Of a stretch of DNA of 21,141 bases, positions 7,477 to 13,994 are shown piece by piece (the first letter of the stretch is position 1; every line of letters begins with the position of its first letter). The translations under genes and the position numbers were made by a program. The notes under the pieces are model-generated. The model saw only the letters and a list, made by a program, of their open reading frames with translations. It did no database searches and was not told where the DNA came from. The stretch is from UBA1724 sp963621575 (GTDB lineage Bacteria; Verrucomicrobiota; Lentisphaeria; Oligosphaerales; Oligosphaeraceae). The stretch is taken from NCBI GenBank assembly GCA_963621575.1, contig CAVFEH010000024.1:1-21141 (forward strand), read 5' to 3'.

Positions 7477-8748
7477 CTACTTCGCAGCCAGGGCGGAGAC
7501 GATCTTCCCGGCCGTCTCCGGTCCCACGCCATCAATCTCGGCCAGCTCCTGGACGGAGGCCTCCCGGAGGCCCTCCACGGAGTGATAGCCGTTTGCGACC
7601 AGCAGCAGCGCAGTCTCCCGGGACACGCCGGTGGCCTCGGCCAGCACGGCGGCGGCGGCCTGGATCTTCTGCTCCATGGTCTCCTCCTGGACGGGCTCCT
7701 CGGCGGTCACCCGCTCAATGTTGATCTTCCAGCCAAGCAGCTTCGCCGCCAGACGGGCATTCTGGCCCTTCTTGCCAATGGACAGGGACAGCTGGTCCTC
7801 GGCGACCCGGACCTGGAGGATCTTCTCGTCCTCCTGCTCCTCCACGAAGACCTTCGCCAGCTTCGCGGGCTTCAGGGCATTCTCCGCGTAGACCCGGATG
7901 TCGGGATCCCAGTTGATGATGTCGACCTTCTCGCCGCCCAGCTCGCTGACGATCATGCGTACACGGGCGCCGCGGATGCCCACGCAGGCGCCCACGGGGT
8001 CCACCTTGGACTGGGTGCTGGCGACGGCGATCTTGGTGCGGTATCCGGGCTCCCGGGCCACGCCCCGGATCTCCACGGTGCCGTCCGCGATCTCGCTGAC
8101 CTCGCGCTCAAAGAGCCGCACGACGAACTCCGGGCTGGAACGGTTCACAATGAGACCCGCGCCGCCCTTGTCGGGATTCAGGGACTTCAGCAGCACGGTC
8201 ACGTGGTCACCCACCTCGTATTGCTCGCCGGGGATGCAGCCCTTGGGGGGCATCAGCGCCTCGGTGTTCTCGATGGTGATCCAGACGCCGTTCTTGTCGC
8301 GGCGGGAGACGGTGCCGTTGAAGAGCTGTCCCTCGCGGCCGGTGAACTGGGAGACCACGTGGCGCTTCTCGGCCTCCTGCAGATTGGTGGTGAAGACCTG
8401 GCGGCCCAGCTGGGAGGCGATGCGGCCGAATTCCCTGACCTCGATGTCCCAGGGCACATCCATGCCCAGCTGCGCGTCCGGGAACTTGGTGCGGGCCATC
8501 TCCAGGGAAATCTCCAGGGAGGGATCCACCACCTTCTCCACAACCGTCAGATGGGCCACGCAGGAAATTCCGCCGCGCTCGTCAATCTTCGCATCCACGT
8601 TCTGGTAGTTCCTCACAGCGCGGCGCGCGGCTTCCCGCAACGTGCGCTCCAACATGGCCACAATCTCCTCGCGGCTCACGCCACGGACACTGGCCAAATG
8701 CGCAATCAGCTGATTCCGAGTCTTCTGCTCGTCTGTTGTCTTGCTCAT
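7477..8748 (-). CDS. nusA: Transcription termination/antitermination factor NusA
   Basis: NusA binds RNA polymerase and nascent RNA and controls pausing, termination and antitermination. The 423-residue protein has the N-terminal polymerase-binding domain (about 1-130), an S1 domain (about 137-203, GQLFNGTVSRRDKNGVWI), KH1 with VDPVGACVGIRGARV (249-263), KH2 with SLSIGKKGQNARLAAKLLGW (321-340), and a short helix-hairpin-helix tail (about 370-423, ending EIDGVGPETAGKIVSAL). It lacks the two acidic repeats of the 495-residue E. coli protein. The ATG at 8748 has a very strong GGAGGAGG 7-10 nt upstream. It heads the long cluster. The usual upstream partner rimP is absent. Confidence 0.97.
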   Translation of the reverse strand: MSKTTDEQKTRNQLIAHLASVRGVSREEIVAMLERTLREAARRAVRNYQNVDAKIDERGGISCVAHLTVVEKVVDPSLEISLEMARTKFPDAQLGMDVPWDIEVREFGRIASQLGRQVFTTNLQEAEKRHVVSQFTGREGQLFNGTVSRRDKNGVWITIENTEALMPPKGCIPGEQYEVGDHVTVLLKSLNPDKGGAGLIVNRSSPEFVVRLFEREVSEIADGTVEIRGVAREPGYRTKIAVASTQSKVDPVGACVGIRGARVRMIVSELGGEKVDIINWDPDIRVYAENALKPAKLAKVFVEEQEDEKILQVRVAEDQLSLSIGKKGQNARLAAKLLGWKINIERVTAEEPVQEETMEQKIQAAAAVLAEATGVSRETALLLVANGYHSVEGLREASVQELAEIDGVGPETAGKIVSALAAK

Positions 8749-8779
8749 GAATCCTACCTCCTCCGTCGTTCAATGCGGA

Positions 8780-8810
8780 TAAAAAGAAAGCGGGTCCTCA
8801 ACAGACCCGC
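8780..8810 (-). terminator. Intrinsic terminator in the nusA leader (attenuator or sRNA end)
   Basis: Read on the minus strand, GCGGGTC pairs with GACCCGC (positions 8810-8804 and 8796-8790) around a 7-nt loop and is followed at once by TTTCTTTTT. It lies about 30 nt before the nusA start codon and downstream of the likely nusA promoter. It would therefore either stop most transcripts before nusA (attenuation) or end a small leader RNA of roughly 110-120 nt. No alternative antiterminator pairing is obvious by eye. Confidence 0.75.
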
Positions 8811-8821
8811 TCCAAGACGTC

Positions 8822-8841
8822 TGTGATGTGACAGCATCACA
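8822..8841 (-). other. Leader hairpin upstream of the nusA attenuator
   Basis: TGTGATG (8822-8828) and CATCACA (8835-8841) form a perfect 7-bp stem with a 6-nt loop, only 11 nt upstream of the terminator stem on the minus strand. The two hairpins together could form a structured regulatory leader. No known riboswitch or r-leader family was recognised. Confidence 0.5.
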
Positions 8842-8902
8842 CGAATGCGAACCGATGCCCTCGGACGCCCTACGCGACAAAAACACTGCCGGGAAAACAG
8901 CC

Positions 8903-8934
8903 ATAATATAGCGCCGCTGCACGGGCACGAACAA
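8903..8934 (-). promoter_or_regulatory. Probable promoter of the nusA-infB-rbfA cluster
   Basis: On the minus strand TTGTTC (8934-8929) is followed after 18 nt by TATATT (8910-8905), with the overlapping TATTAT (8908-8903) as an alternative -10. The -10 is one of the few AT-rich spots in this gap. Transcription would start near 8898, giving a leader of about 150 nt that contains the hairpin at 8822-8841 and the terminator at 8780-8810. Confidence 0.5.
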
Positions 8935-8941
8935 ATGTTCG
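8928..8941. promoter_or_regulatory. LexA (Cheo-box)-like operator overlapping the nusA -35 box
   Basis: CGAACAAATGTTCG has 6-bp inverted arms (CGAACA and TGTTCG) around AA and fits the Gram-positive SOS box pattern GAAC-N4-GTTC completely. It covers the putative -35 box of the nusA promoter, where a bound repressor would block polymerase. LexA motifs differ among phyla, so binding by this organism's LexA is only an inference; another dimeric repressor could use it. Confidence 0.4.
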
Positions 8942-8969
8942 CGCGATGCCGGAAAGGCGACGCGCCGCC

Positions 8970-9006
8970 GCGGCCGGAGAAATCCCGCAAGAGATGCGGG
9001 GGCCGC
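8970..9006. other. Nested stem-loop between the porin terminator and the nusA promoter
   Basis: GCGGCC (8970-8975) pairs with GGCCGC (9001-9006), and inside it CCCGCA (8984-8989) pairs with TGCGGG (8995-9000) around AGAGA, leaving an 8-nt one-sided bulge. It lies downstream of the porin terminator and upstream of the nusA promoter, in a stretch of about 350 bp with no gene. A T8 run (9030-9037) lies 23 nt further on the plus strand, too far to make it a typical terminator. Confidence 0.35.
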
Positions 9007-9044
9007 CCCCGACGCGGACACGCCCTGAATTTTTTTTCTGGCAC

Positions 9045-9081
9045 AAAAAAACCGCGATGGCTTCCGCCACCGCGGTTTTTT
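9045..9081 (-). terminator. Terminator after the porin-like gene (bidirectional form)
   Basis: CCGCG-A-TGGC (9052-9061) and GCCA-C-CGCGG (9066-9075) form a stem with one mismatch and a TTCC loop. It is flanked by A7 on the left and T6 on the right, so it works as an intrinsic terminator on either strand. It begins about 20 nt after the stop codon of the porin-like gene and separates it from the nusA cluster. Confidence 0.9.
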
Positions 9082-9102
9082 CGGTTCTAGAGGCGCTCGA
9101 CC

Positions 9103-9981
9103 TTAGAAGCAGTAGGAGACGCTGACGCCAGTGCGGAAGTTCTCCTCGTTGTTGATGTCGCTGGCCTTCCAGGCGTCACGGATCTCGTGGTCCACGGCCC
9201 AGCCGCAGTCAACCCAGGCGCCCAGGGAGATGTTCTCGGTGAGGGCGTAGTTGACAGCGCCCTTCAGCTGGAAGGAGCTGATGACGTCGCGGTTCAGACC
9301 GTAGGCGGCGCGCATCTTGCTCTTGGTGCCCCAGTAGATCTTGCCGGAGAGGGAGGCGGAGACCTTGTCGGTCAGCTGGCGGGAGTAGGTCATGTCGAAC
9401 CAGCAGTAGTTGGTGTACCAGTTGAGGTCATAGCGCCAGGTCACACCGATGGACAGGGCGTCCTTGGCATCCTCGTCCTGGAAGGACTGGAGGATGTTGG
9501 TCAGGGCGATGGTGGTGTCCAGGGGCTCGTCGTGGTCGAAGTAAGCGCGGGGGTACTGGAAGTACTTGTAGGCGATGTCGAACTTGACGGGGGAGAAGTC
9601 GAAGATGTCAAAGGTGTGGTTGTAGCCGATGACATAGTCGACCTCTTCGGCGCGGTACTGGCGGTCGTTCTTGTAGGCGAAGCTGCCGCCGTCGGGGCGG
9701 TTGTAGTGGCTCATGTCCATGGCGGCCCACAGGTCAACGTAGAAACCCTTCAGTTCGACGAAGGCGTCGAGGAAGACCATGGCGTTGGGATTGACAACCT
9801 TTCCGTCGCACATGTACTTGGTGGCCCAGTCAGCGGAGAGGCTGACGAAAGGACGCCAATCGCAGGTCTCCTCGGTCTCGAGGGCGGGGGCGGCTTCCTC
9901 AGTGGCGGGGGCTTCCTGGGCCATAACGCTGAAGGAGGCGACCAGGGCCAGCATCATCAAAAAAGCAGTAAGTTTCTTCAT
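9103..9981 (-). CDS. Outer-membrane beta-barrel protein, TorF-like putative porin
   Basis: The 292-residue product starts with a clear signal peptide (MKKLTAFLMMLALVASFSVMA, cut before Gln22), followed by an Ala/Glu/Pro-rich linker and then a barrel. The mature part has alternating aromatic strands such as FVSLSADWATKYMCDGKVV, YVDLWAAMDMSHYN, KFDIAYKYFQYP and NYALTENISLGAWVDCGWAV, and it ends in VSVSYCF with the C-terminal Phe used for BAM recognition. This resembles the TorF/TIGR02001 type of small porin; the assignment is by pattern only. The ATG at 9981 has AAAGGAA about 8 nt upstream. The gene stands alone, with its own long leader, promoter region and strong terminator, typical of a well-expressed envelope protein. 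Confidence 0.82.
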   Translation of the reverse strand: MKKLTAFLMMLALVASFSVMAQEAPATEEAAPALETEETCDWRPFVSLSADWATKYMCDGKVVNPNAMVFLDAFVELKGFYVDLWAAMDMSHYNRPDGGSFAYKNDRQYRAEEVDYVIGYNHTFDIFDFSPVKFDIAYKYFQYPRAYFDHDEPLDTTIALTNILQSFQDEDAKDALSIGVTWRYDLNWYTNYCWFDMTYSRQLTDKVSASLSGKIYWGTKSKMRAAYGLNRDVISSFQLKGAVNYALTENISLGAWVDCGWAVDHEIRDAWKASDINNEENFRTGVSVSYCF

Positions 9982-10103
9982 CGTGTGTTCCTTTGTTTGG
10001 GGATGAATGCAACTTGAAAAACAAAAAGGCGAATCCCGTGTCCTGAGGGCAATGGGCCGAAGCAGAAAAGACCCTCCCACCTGGGATAAGCCCTTCGCCG
10101 GAA

Positions 10104-10144
10104 CGGAACACAGATAATCTACAGTGTCAAGCAATGTTCCGCAA
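10104..10144 (-). promoter_or_regulatory. Promoter region of the porin-like gene with inverted repeat
   Basis: On the minus strand TTGCGG (10144-10139) and TAGATT (10121-10116) are 17 nt apart. A perfect TTGACA (10130-10125) is also present but has no good -10 at the right distance. The region is bracketed by CGGAACA (10104-10110) and TGTTCCG (10135-10141), 7-nt inverted arms 24 nt apart, which could be an operator. The leader to the ATG would be about 130 nt. Confidence 0.4.
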
Positions 10145-10171
10145 TGGCAAATCTAACGAAATGGTAATAAT

Positions 10172-10190
10172 CGGGCGGGAACTCCGCCCG
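10172..10190 (-). terminator. Hairpin downstream of rodA, probable weak terminator
   Basis: CGGGCGG (10172-10178) and CCGCCCG (10184-10190) form a perfect 7-bp GC stem with a 5-nt loop, about 97 nt after the rodA stop. On the minus strand it is followed by ATTATTACCATTT, an imperfect U-tract. The rest of the gap between rodA and the porin promoter shows no gene. Confidence 0.5.
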
Positions 10191-10286
10191 GCGGCGGCAC
10201 AGGTTGATTCCGGCGCAGGGATTCTTCCACGGCCCCCTGGCCAGACGGCCTCCTTCCTGCCTTCCCCCTCCTTTTGCCGTATTTTT

Positions 10287-11540
10287 CTACTCCTCTCTGC
10301 GGATCTTGCATTTCAGGAGGAATCCCAACCGGAGTTCCGCCTCCTCGGGGGCGTGCTTTTTCCCGGAGGCGACGGGCTCTTCGCGATGGTGGTCGGCGCC
10401 GGCCATGGCCCCCAGGAGAAGAAATACCGCGAGCGTGAAGGAGCCGCCGTAGGAGAGGAGTGGCAGGGGCAGTCCGATCACGGGGAGGAGCCTGACAGCC
10501 ATTCCCACGCCCACGACGATGTGCACCAGGAGGAGCCCCGTGCCCCCCAGCAGGATATTCAGCCGCAGGCGGTCGGCGGCGCGGGCGGCCCAGTGGAGGA
10601 GCAGCATGGCCAGGAGCCAATAGAGGAACAGGAGGGGGAGCACCCCGAAAAGGAGCCCGCCCTCCTCGGCCACCACGGCGAAGATGAAGTCCGTGGGCGC
10701 CACGGTGCGGGGCAGGAATCCCAGATTCTTCATGGTGCCGTTCAGGTAGCCCTTTCCCGTCAAGCCGCCACCGGCCACCGCCATCAGGGACTGTTGTTCG
10801 TTCCAGCCGCCCTCGGAGGAAAGGAAGCTCCGCACGCGCCGCAGGTGATATCCCCGCAGGATGCCCCCGCCGGGGCCGTTTTCGGAAAGGAGCGCCTCCC
10901 TTCTGCGCAGGCCCTCGCCGGAATCCTGCCGGAGATGGAGGACCGCCAGGGAGACCGTGGCCACCAGGACCACCACTGCCAGCAAGAGGGCGTTCCAGAG
11001 CCAACGGGGGAGATATCTCGTGCACGCCAGGATGCCCATGGGCACCGCCAGGGAGGCGGCGTTTCCGTAGGCGGGCTCCAGCAGAATCAATCCCATGGGA
11101 ACCAGGAAACAGAGCAACCCCAGGGGGAATTCCCAGCATTTCGGAAGGCTTTTTCCGTCCCAGAGCGCCGCCGCCGCCAGAATCGTGAAGGCCCGTGCGA
11201 ACTCGGCGGGCTGCAGGAGGAATCCGCCGAGGGAGAGCCAGCGGCGGGCGCCGCCGATGCTCTTTCCCAGGAAAAGCACCGCCACCAGCAGCACAATGCC
11301 GGCGAAATACCCCGAGAAGACCACCACCCGCCAGGAGATCCGCCCTGGCGGCAAGGTGGAGAAGGCGACCGCCAATGCCGCCCCCAGCCCCAAGAAGAGG
11401 CATTGCCGCAAGTAATTCTGCCGGACGGCAAAGGAGGGCCCCAAATACCCCGTGCTGAAAAGAAACGCCACCCCCATGAGGCACAACAACAGAATCACCA
11501 GGAGATAGAGGAGATGGGAGGTGGAATAGCGCAAATTCAA
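10287..11540 (-). CDS. rodA: SEDS-family peptidoglycan glycosyltransferase RodA
   Basis: RodA polymerises glycan strands for cell elongation with a class B PBP. The 417-residue protein has about ten hydrophobic segments and the SEDS landmarks GKSIGGARRWLSLGGFLLQPAEFA (92-115), GWNEQQSLMAVAGGGLTGKG (245-264), LGFLPRTVAPTDFIFAVVAEE (273-293, with the presumed catalytic Asp284) and LLSYGGS (361-367). The conserved PDLG/PDFG motif reads EPAYGN (155-160), so the aspartate is lost. GWNEQQS and TDFIFAV favour RodA over FtsW. The start is a TTG at 11540. A second TTG at 11534 is better spaced from an AGGGA sequence. It follows dapB by 42 nt. No PBP2 or mreB gene is in the window. Confidence 0.92.
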   Translation of the reverse strand: MNLRYSTSHLLYLLVILLLCLMGVAFLFSTGYLGPSFAVRQNYLRQCLFLGLGAALAVAFSTLPPGRISWRVVVFSGYFAGIVLLVAVLFLGKSIGGARRWLSLGGFLLQPAEFARAFTILAAAALWDGKSLPKCWEFPLGLLCFLVPMGLILLEPAYGNAASLAVPMGILACTRYLPRWLWNALLLAVVVLVATVSLAVLHLRQDSGEGLRRREALLSENGPGGGILRGYHLRRVRSFLSSEGGWNEQQSLMAVAGGGLTGKGYLNGTMKNLGFLPRTVAPTDFIFAVVAEEGGLLFGVLPLLFLYWLLAMLLLHWAARAADRLRLNILLGGTGLLLVHIVVGVGMAVRLLPVIGLPLPLLSYGGSFTLAVFLLLGAMAGADHHREEPVASGKKHAPEEAELRLGFLLKCKIRREE

Positions 11541-11582
11541 TCCCTGGCAATGGGCGGACGGGGACGGATCCCCGCCGCGCGG

Positions 11583-12389
11583 CTACAGCCCCAGCACCTG
11601 CTGCATGTCGTACTTTCCGGGCTTTGCGGATGCGAGGAACTTGACGGCGCGGATGGCGCCGATGGCGAAGGTCTGGCGGCTGGAGGCCTTGTGGGTCAGC
11701 TCAATGCGCTCGCCGGAGGTGGCGAAAATGACCGTGTGGTCGCCCACCACGTCACCGCCACGGAGGGCGTGCATTCCGATCTCGTTCTTCGGGCGGGGGC
11801 CCACCATCCCCACGCGCCCGTGGCGGACATCCTTCTCATAGGAGAGTCCCCGCGCCTCTGCCAGGATCCACCCCAGCTTCTCGGCGGTGCCGGAGGGGGC
11901 GTCCTTCTTCTGGTTGTGGTGCATCTCCACCACCTCGATGTCGTAGTCGTCGCCCAGGAGCGACGCCACCTTGCGGGAAAGCGCGAAAAGCAGATTCACG
12001 CCCACGGACATGTTCGGGGACTGCACGATCCGCGCGCCCTTCGCCGCCAGGGACGCCAGCAGGGACTGGTCCCCGGCCGTGAGGCCCGTGGAGCCAATGA
12101 CCATGGCCACCCCCAGCTCCGCCGCCACCGGGGCAATCTGGCGAGTCACCGACGCGGCGGTGAAGTCAATGACGCAGTCGGCCTTCTCCAGGGCCGCGCG
12201 GAGATCCGTTTCGACCGCCACACCGCAGGCGCCGATGCCCGCCACCTGGCCGGCGTCCTGACCCACGAAAGGACACTGCGGCGCCTCCACGGCACCCACG
12301 AGCTCCAGGGCATCATCCCCGCAGACCTGCGACACCAGCATGCGACCCATGCGCCCGGCGGCGCCCATCACGACCACTCGAATCTTCAT
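11583..12389 (-). CDS. dapB: 4-hydroxy-tetrahydrodipicolinate reductase
   Basis: DapB reduces the product of DapA with NAD(P)H in the lysine and diaminopimelate pathway, which feeds the peptidoglycan made next door by RodA. The 268-residue protein has the nucleotide motif VMGAAGRMG (7-15), SPNMSVGVNLLF (124-135), the catalytic region EMHHNQKKDAPSGTA (155-169, with His157 and Lys161 at the family's active positions) and IGMHALRGGDVVGDHTVIF. Length is normal. The ATG at 12389 has GGGGAGA about 9 nt upstream and starts the family N-terminus MKIRVVVMGA; the open frame further upstream is not needed. Confidence 0.96.
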   Translation of the reverse strand: MKIRVVVMGAAGRMGRMLVSQVCGDDALELVGAVEAPQCPFVGQDAGQVAGIGACGVAVETDLRAALEKADCVIDFTAASVTRQIAPVAAELGVAMVIGSTGLTAGDQSLLASLAAKGARIVQSPNMSVGVNLLFALSRKVASLLGDDYDIEVVEMHHNQKKDAPSGTAEKLGWILAEARGLSYEKDVRHGRVGMVGPRPKNEIGMHALRGGDVVGDHTVIFATSGERIELTHKASSRQTFAIGAIRAVKFLASAKPGKYDMQQVLGL

Positions 12390-12445
12390 TTGCTGAAATC
12401 TCCCCTGGAAGGCAAAAAAATCCTCTCGAAAACCAAAATAGGGAA

Positions 12446-13882
12446 TCACTCCGCCACGGGCACGGGCGCTTCGGCGGGGTCCTCGACAGACGAAGGCGCC
12501 TCTTCAGACGCCCCGCCGGGGCTGGCCTGCTGTTCCTCGCCGGGGGCCTCCTCCATCGGCATGGAGTCGTTCATGTGATTGTAGAAGCCATTCTCGCGCT
12601 GCCACTGGGGGAGGATGTCCTCGTAGTCACCCTCGGGCTTCCCTTCGTAGACGGGCCACTCCGCGCCGTCGGCGAAGAACTTCAAGGCCGTCTGGATATT
12701 GCGGTCCATGGAGTCGTCTCCCGCCCTCCGGTCGGGGGCGAAGAGCTTCCTGTAGTCCTCGCGCGCAAGGGGGTCGGGAATGTCGGGACGAATCCCCTTC
12801 CCCTGGATGGGCGTGCGGAGACGCGTGTAGTATTTGGCGACGGTGAATTTGACGGCGTTTCCACCCTCCAGGGGCATCACATCCTGCACCAGCGCCTTTC
12901 CGAAAGTGCGGTCGCCGATGAAGACCGCGCGGTGGCAGTCACGCAGGCAGCTGATGGTGATTTCGGCGGCGGAGGCGGTGCCGCGGTCTCCCAGGACCGC
13001 CACGGGAATGTCCGGCGGCAGGGAATATTCCGCCGGATGGGTGGCGTAGACGCTGTTCAAACGGGGGTTGCGTCCCTCCAGGCTGGCCACCATGGTCTCG
13101 CTGGGCAAAAGGCAGCTGAGGATGTCCACGCTGATGTCCACCCGGCCGCCGGGATTGCCGCGCAAATCGATGATCAGGCTCTCCATGCCCTGGTCCATGA
13201 GCTCCTTCAGGGCCTCCTGAAACTGTTTGGCCGTGGGCGCCAGAAAGGCGTCAATCCGGAGGAATCCGGTGGTGGTGCCCTCCACGATATGGACGTCGTT
13301 GACGCTCCGGTTCTCAATGGCGGCGCGGACCATGGACAGCTCCCGGGGATCGCCGCCGGCCACATCCTCGCCGGGACGCCGGATGCCCACGGTCACCGTG
13401 GTGCCGGGCTCGCCGCGCAGGAGCGCCACGATCTCATTGAGCGCCTTGCCGCGGGTCTCCTGGCCGTCAATGGTCAGAATCTGGTCGCCGGCCAGCAGTC
13501 CCGCCTGGGCGGCGGGGGTGTCGCGCACCACGGAGGAGACTGTCAGGACGCCCTCCTGGATGTGGATCTGCACGCCCACGCCGCCGAAGGTCCCGGAGTC
13601 CTCCTGCTCGAATTGATGGAACTCGGCGGGGGTCATGAAATCGCTGAAGGGATCCAGCGAGTAGACCATGCCCTTGATGGCGGCGTCAAAGAGGCGGTCG
13701 ATGTCCACCTCCTCCTTGTCCACGTAATTCTCCCGCACCTGCTGCACCACCTCCATCAGGATGTCCAGCTTCTGGAGCATCCGCCGGTTCTCCTGGGGAG
13801 TCTCCCGGCAATAGAGCTGGTAGCCGAAGAAGAGGTTTGCCAGAAGCAAAGGCAAAAGCAAAGGCAGCAGGAGCTTCTTCAT
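12446..13882 (-). CDS. ctpA: Carboxy-terminal processing protease (S41 family, PDZ)
   Basis: This 478-residue protein is a periplasmic S41 serine protease of the Tsp/CtpA type, which trims or degrades envelope proteins, among them cell-wall hydrolases in some species. It starts with a signal-anchor (MKKLLLPLLLPLLLANLFFG). It then has a helical region containing SLDPFSDFMTP, a PDZ domain (about 97-170, GVGVQIHIQEGVLTVSSVV), and the protease core with DLRGNPGG (239-246), Ser304 in GTASAAE and Lys329 in GDRTFGKALV. The last 40 residues are an acidic, Pro/Glu-rich tail. The ATG at 13882 has no Shine-Dalgarno sequence, although TACAAT lies only 13 nt upstream, which might be a -10 box giving a near-leaderless transcript. 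dapB follows after 56 nt. Confidence 0.94.
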   Translation of the reverse strand: MKKLLLPLLLPLLLANLFFGYQLYCRETPQENRRMLQKLDILMEVVQQVRENYVDKEEVDIDRLFDAAIKGMVYSLDPFSDFMTPAEFHQFEQEDSGTFGGVGVQIHIQEGVLTVSSVVRDTPAAQAGLLAGDQILTIDGQETRGKALNEIVALLRGEPGTTVTVGIRRPGEDVAGGDPRELSMVRAAIENRSVNDVHIVEGTTTGFLRIDAFLAPTAKQFQEALKELMDQGMESLIIDLRGNPGGRVDISVDILSCLLPSETMVASLEGRNPRLNSVYATHPAEYSLPPDIPVAVLGDRGTASAAEITISCLRDCHRAVFIGDRTFGKALVQDVMPLEGGNAVKFTVAKYYTRLRTPIQGKGIRPDIPDPLAREDYRKLFAPDRRAGDDSMDRNIQTALKFFADGAEWPVYEGKPEGDYEDILPQWQRENGFYNHMNDSMPMEEAPGEEQQASPGGASEEAPSSVEDPAEAPVPVAE

Positions 13883-13937
13883 GGACGGCGGACGGATTGT
13901 AGGGAAGAGGAGGAAAAGGAGGGGAGGAAAAGGAACG

Positions 13938-13976
13938 CCCGGGGGGAGCCGCATTCCCGCGCAGGCTCCCTCCGGG
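13938..13976 (-). terminator. Terminator after glyS
   Basis: CCCGGGGGGAGCC (13938-13950) and GGCTCCCTCCGGG (13964-13976) form a 13-position stem (one A-C mismatch in the minus-strand RNA) with a 13-nt loop. It begins 18 nt after the glyS stop. On the minus strand it is followed by CGTTCCTTTTCC. It separates glyS from the ctpA-dapB-rodA group. Confidence 0.7.
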
Positions 13977-13994
13977 GCTTTCCGTCCGCGCCGG

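Noticed and set aside
8845..8870. A tRNA-like T-arm (GGTTCGCATTC on the minus strand) in the nusA leader, recalling metY before nusA in E. coli
   Set aside because: No acceptor, D or anticodon stems can be drawn around it, so it is not a tRNA.
8754..9044. Minus-strand open frames upstream of nusA
   Set aside because: They read through the terminator and the promoter-like elements, are Arg/Ala-rich, and do not resemble RimP or any small protein.
10153..11550. A second long minus-strand frame over rodA
   Set aside because: It is the rodA sequence in another frame, full of Gly/Arg/Pro, while rodA itself shows SEDS motifs and membrane helices.
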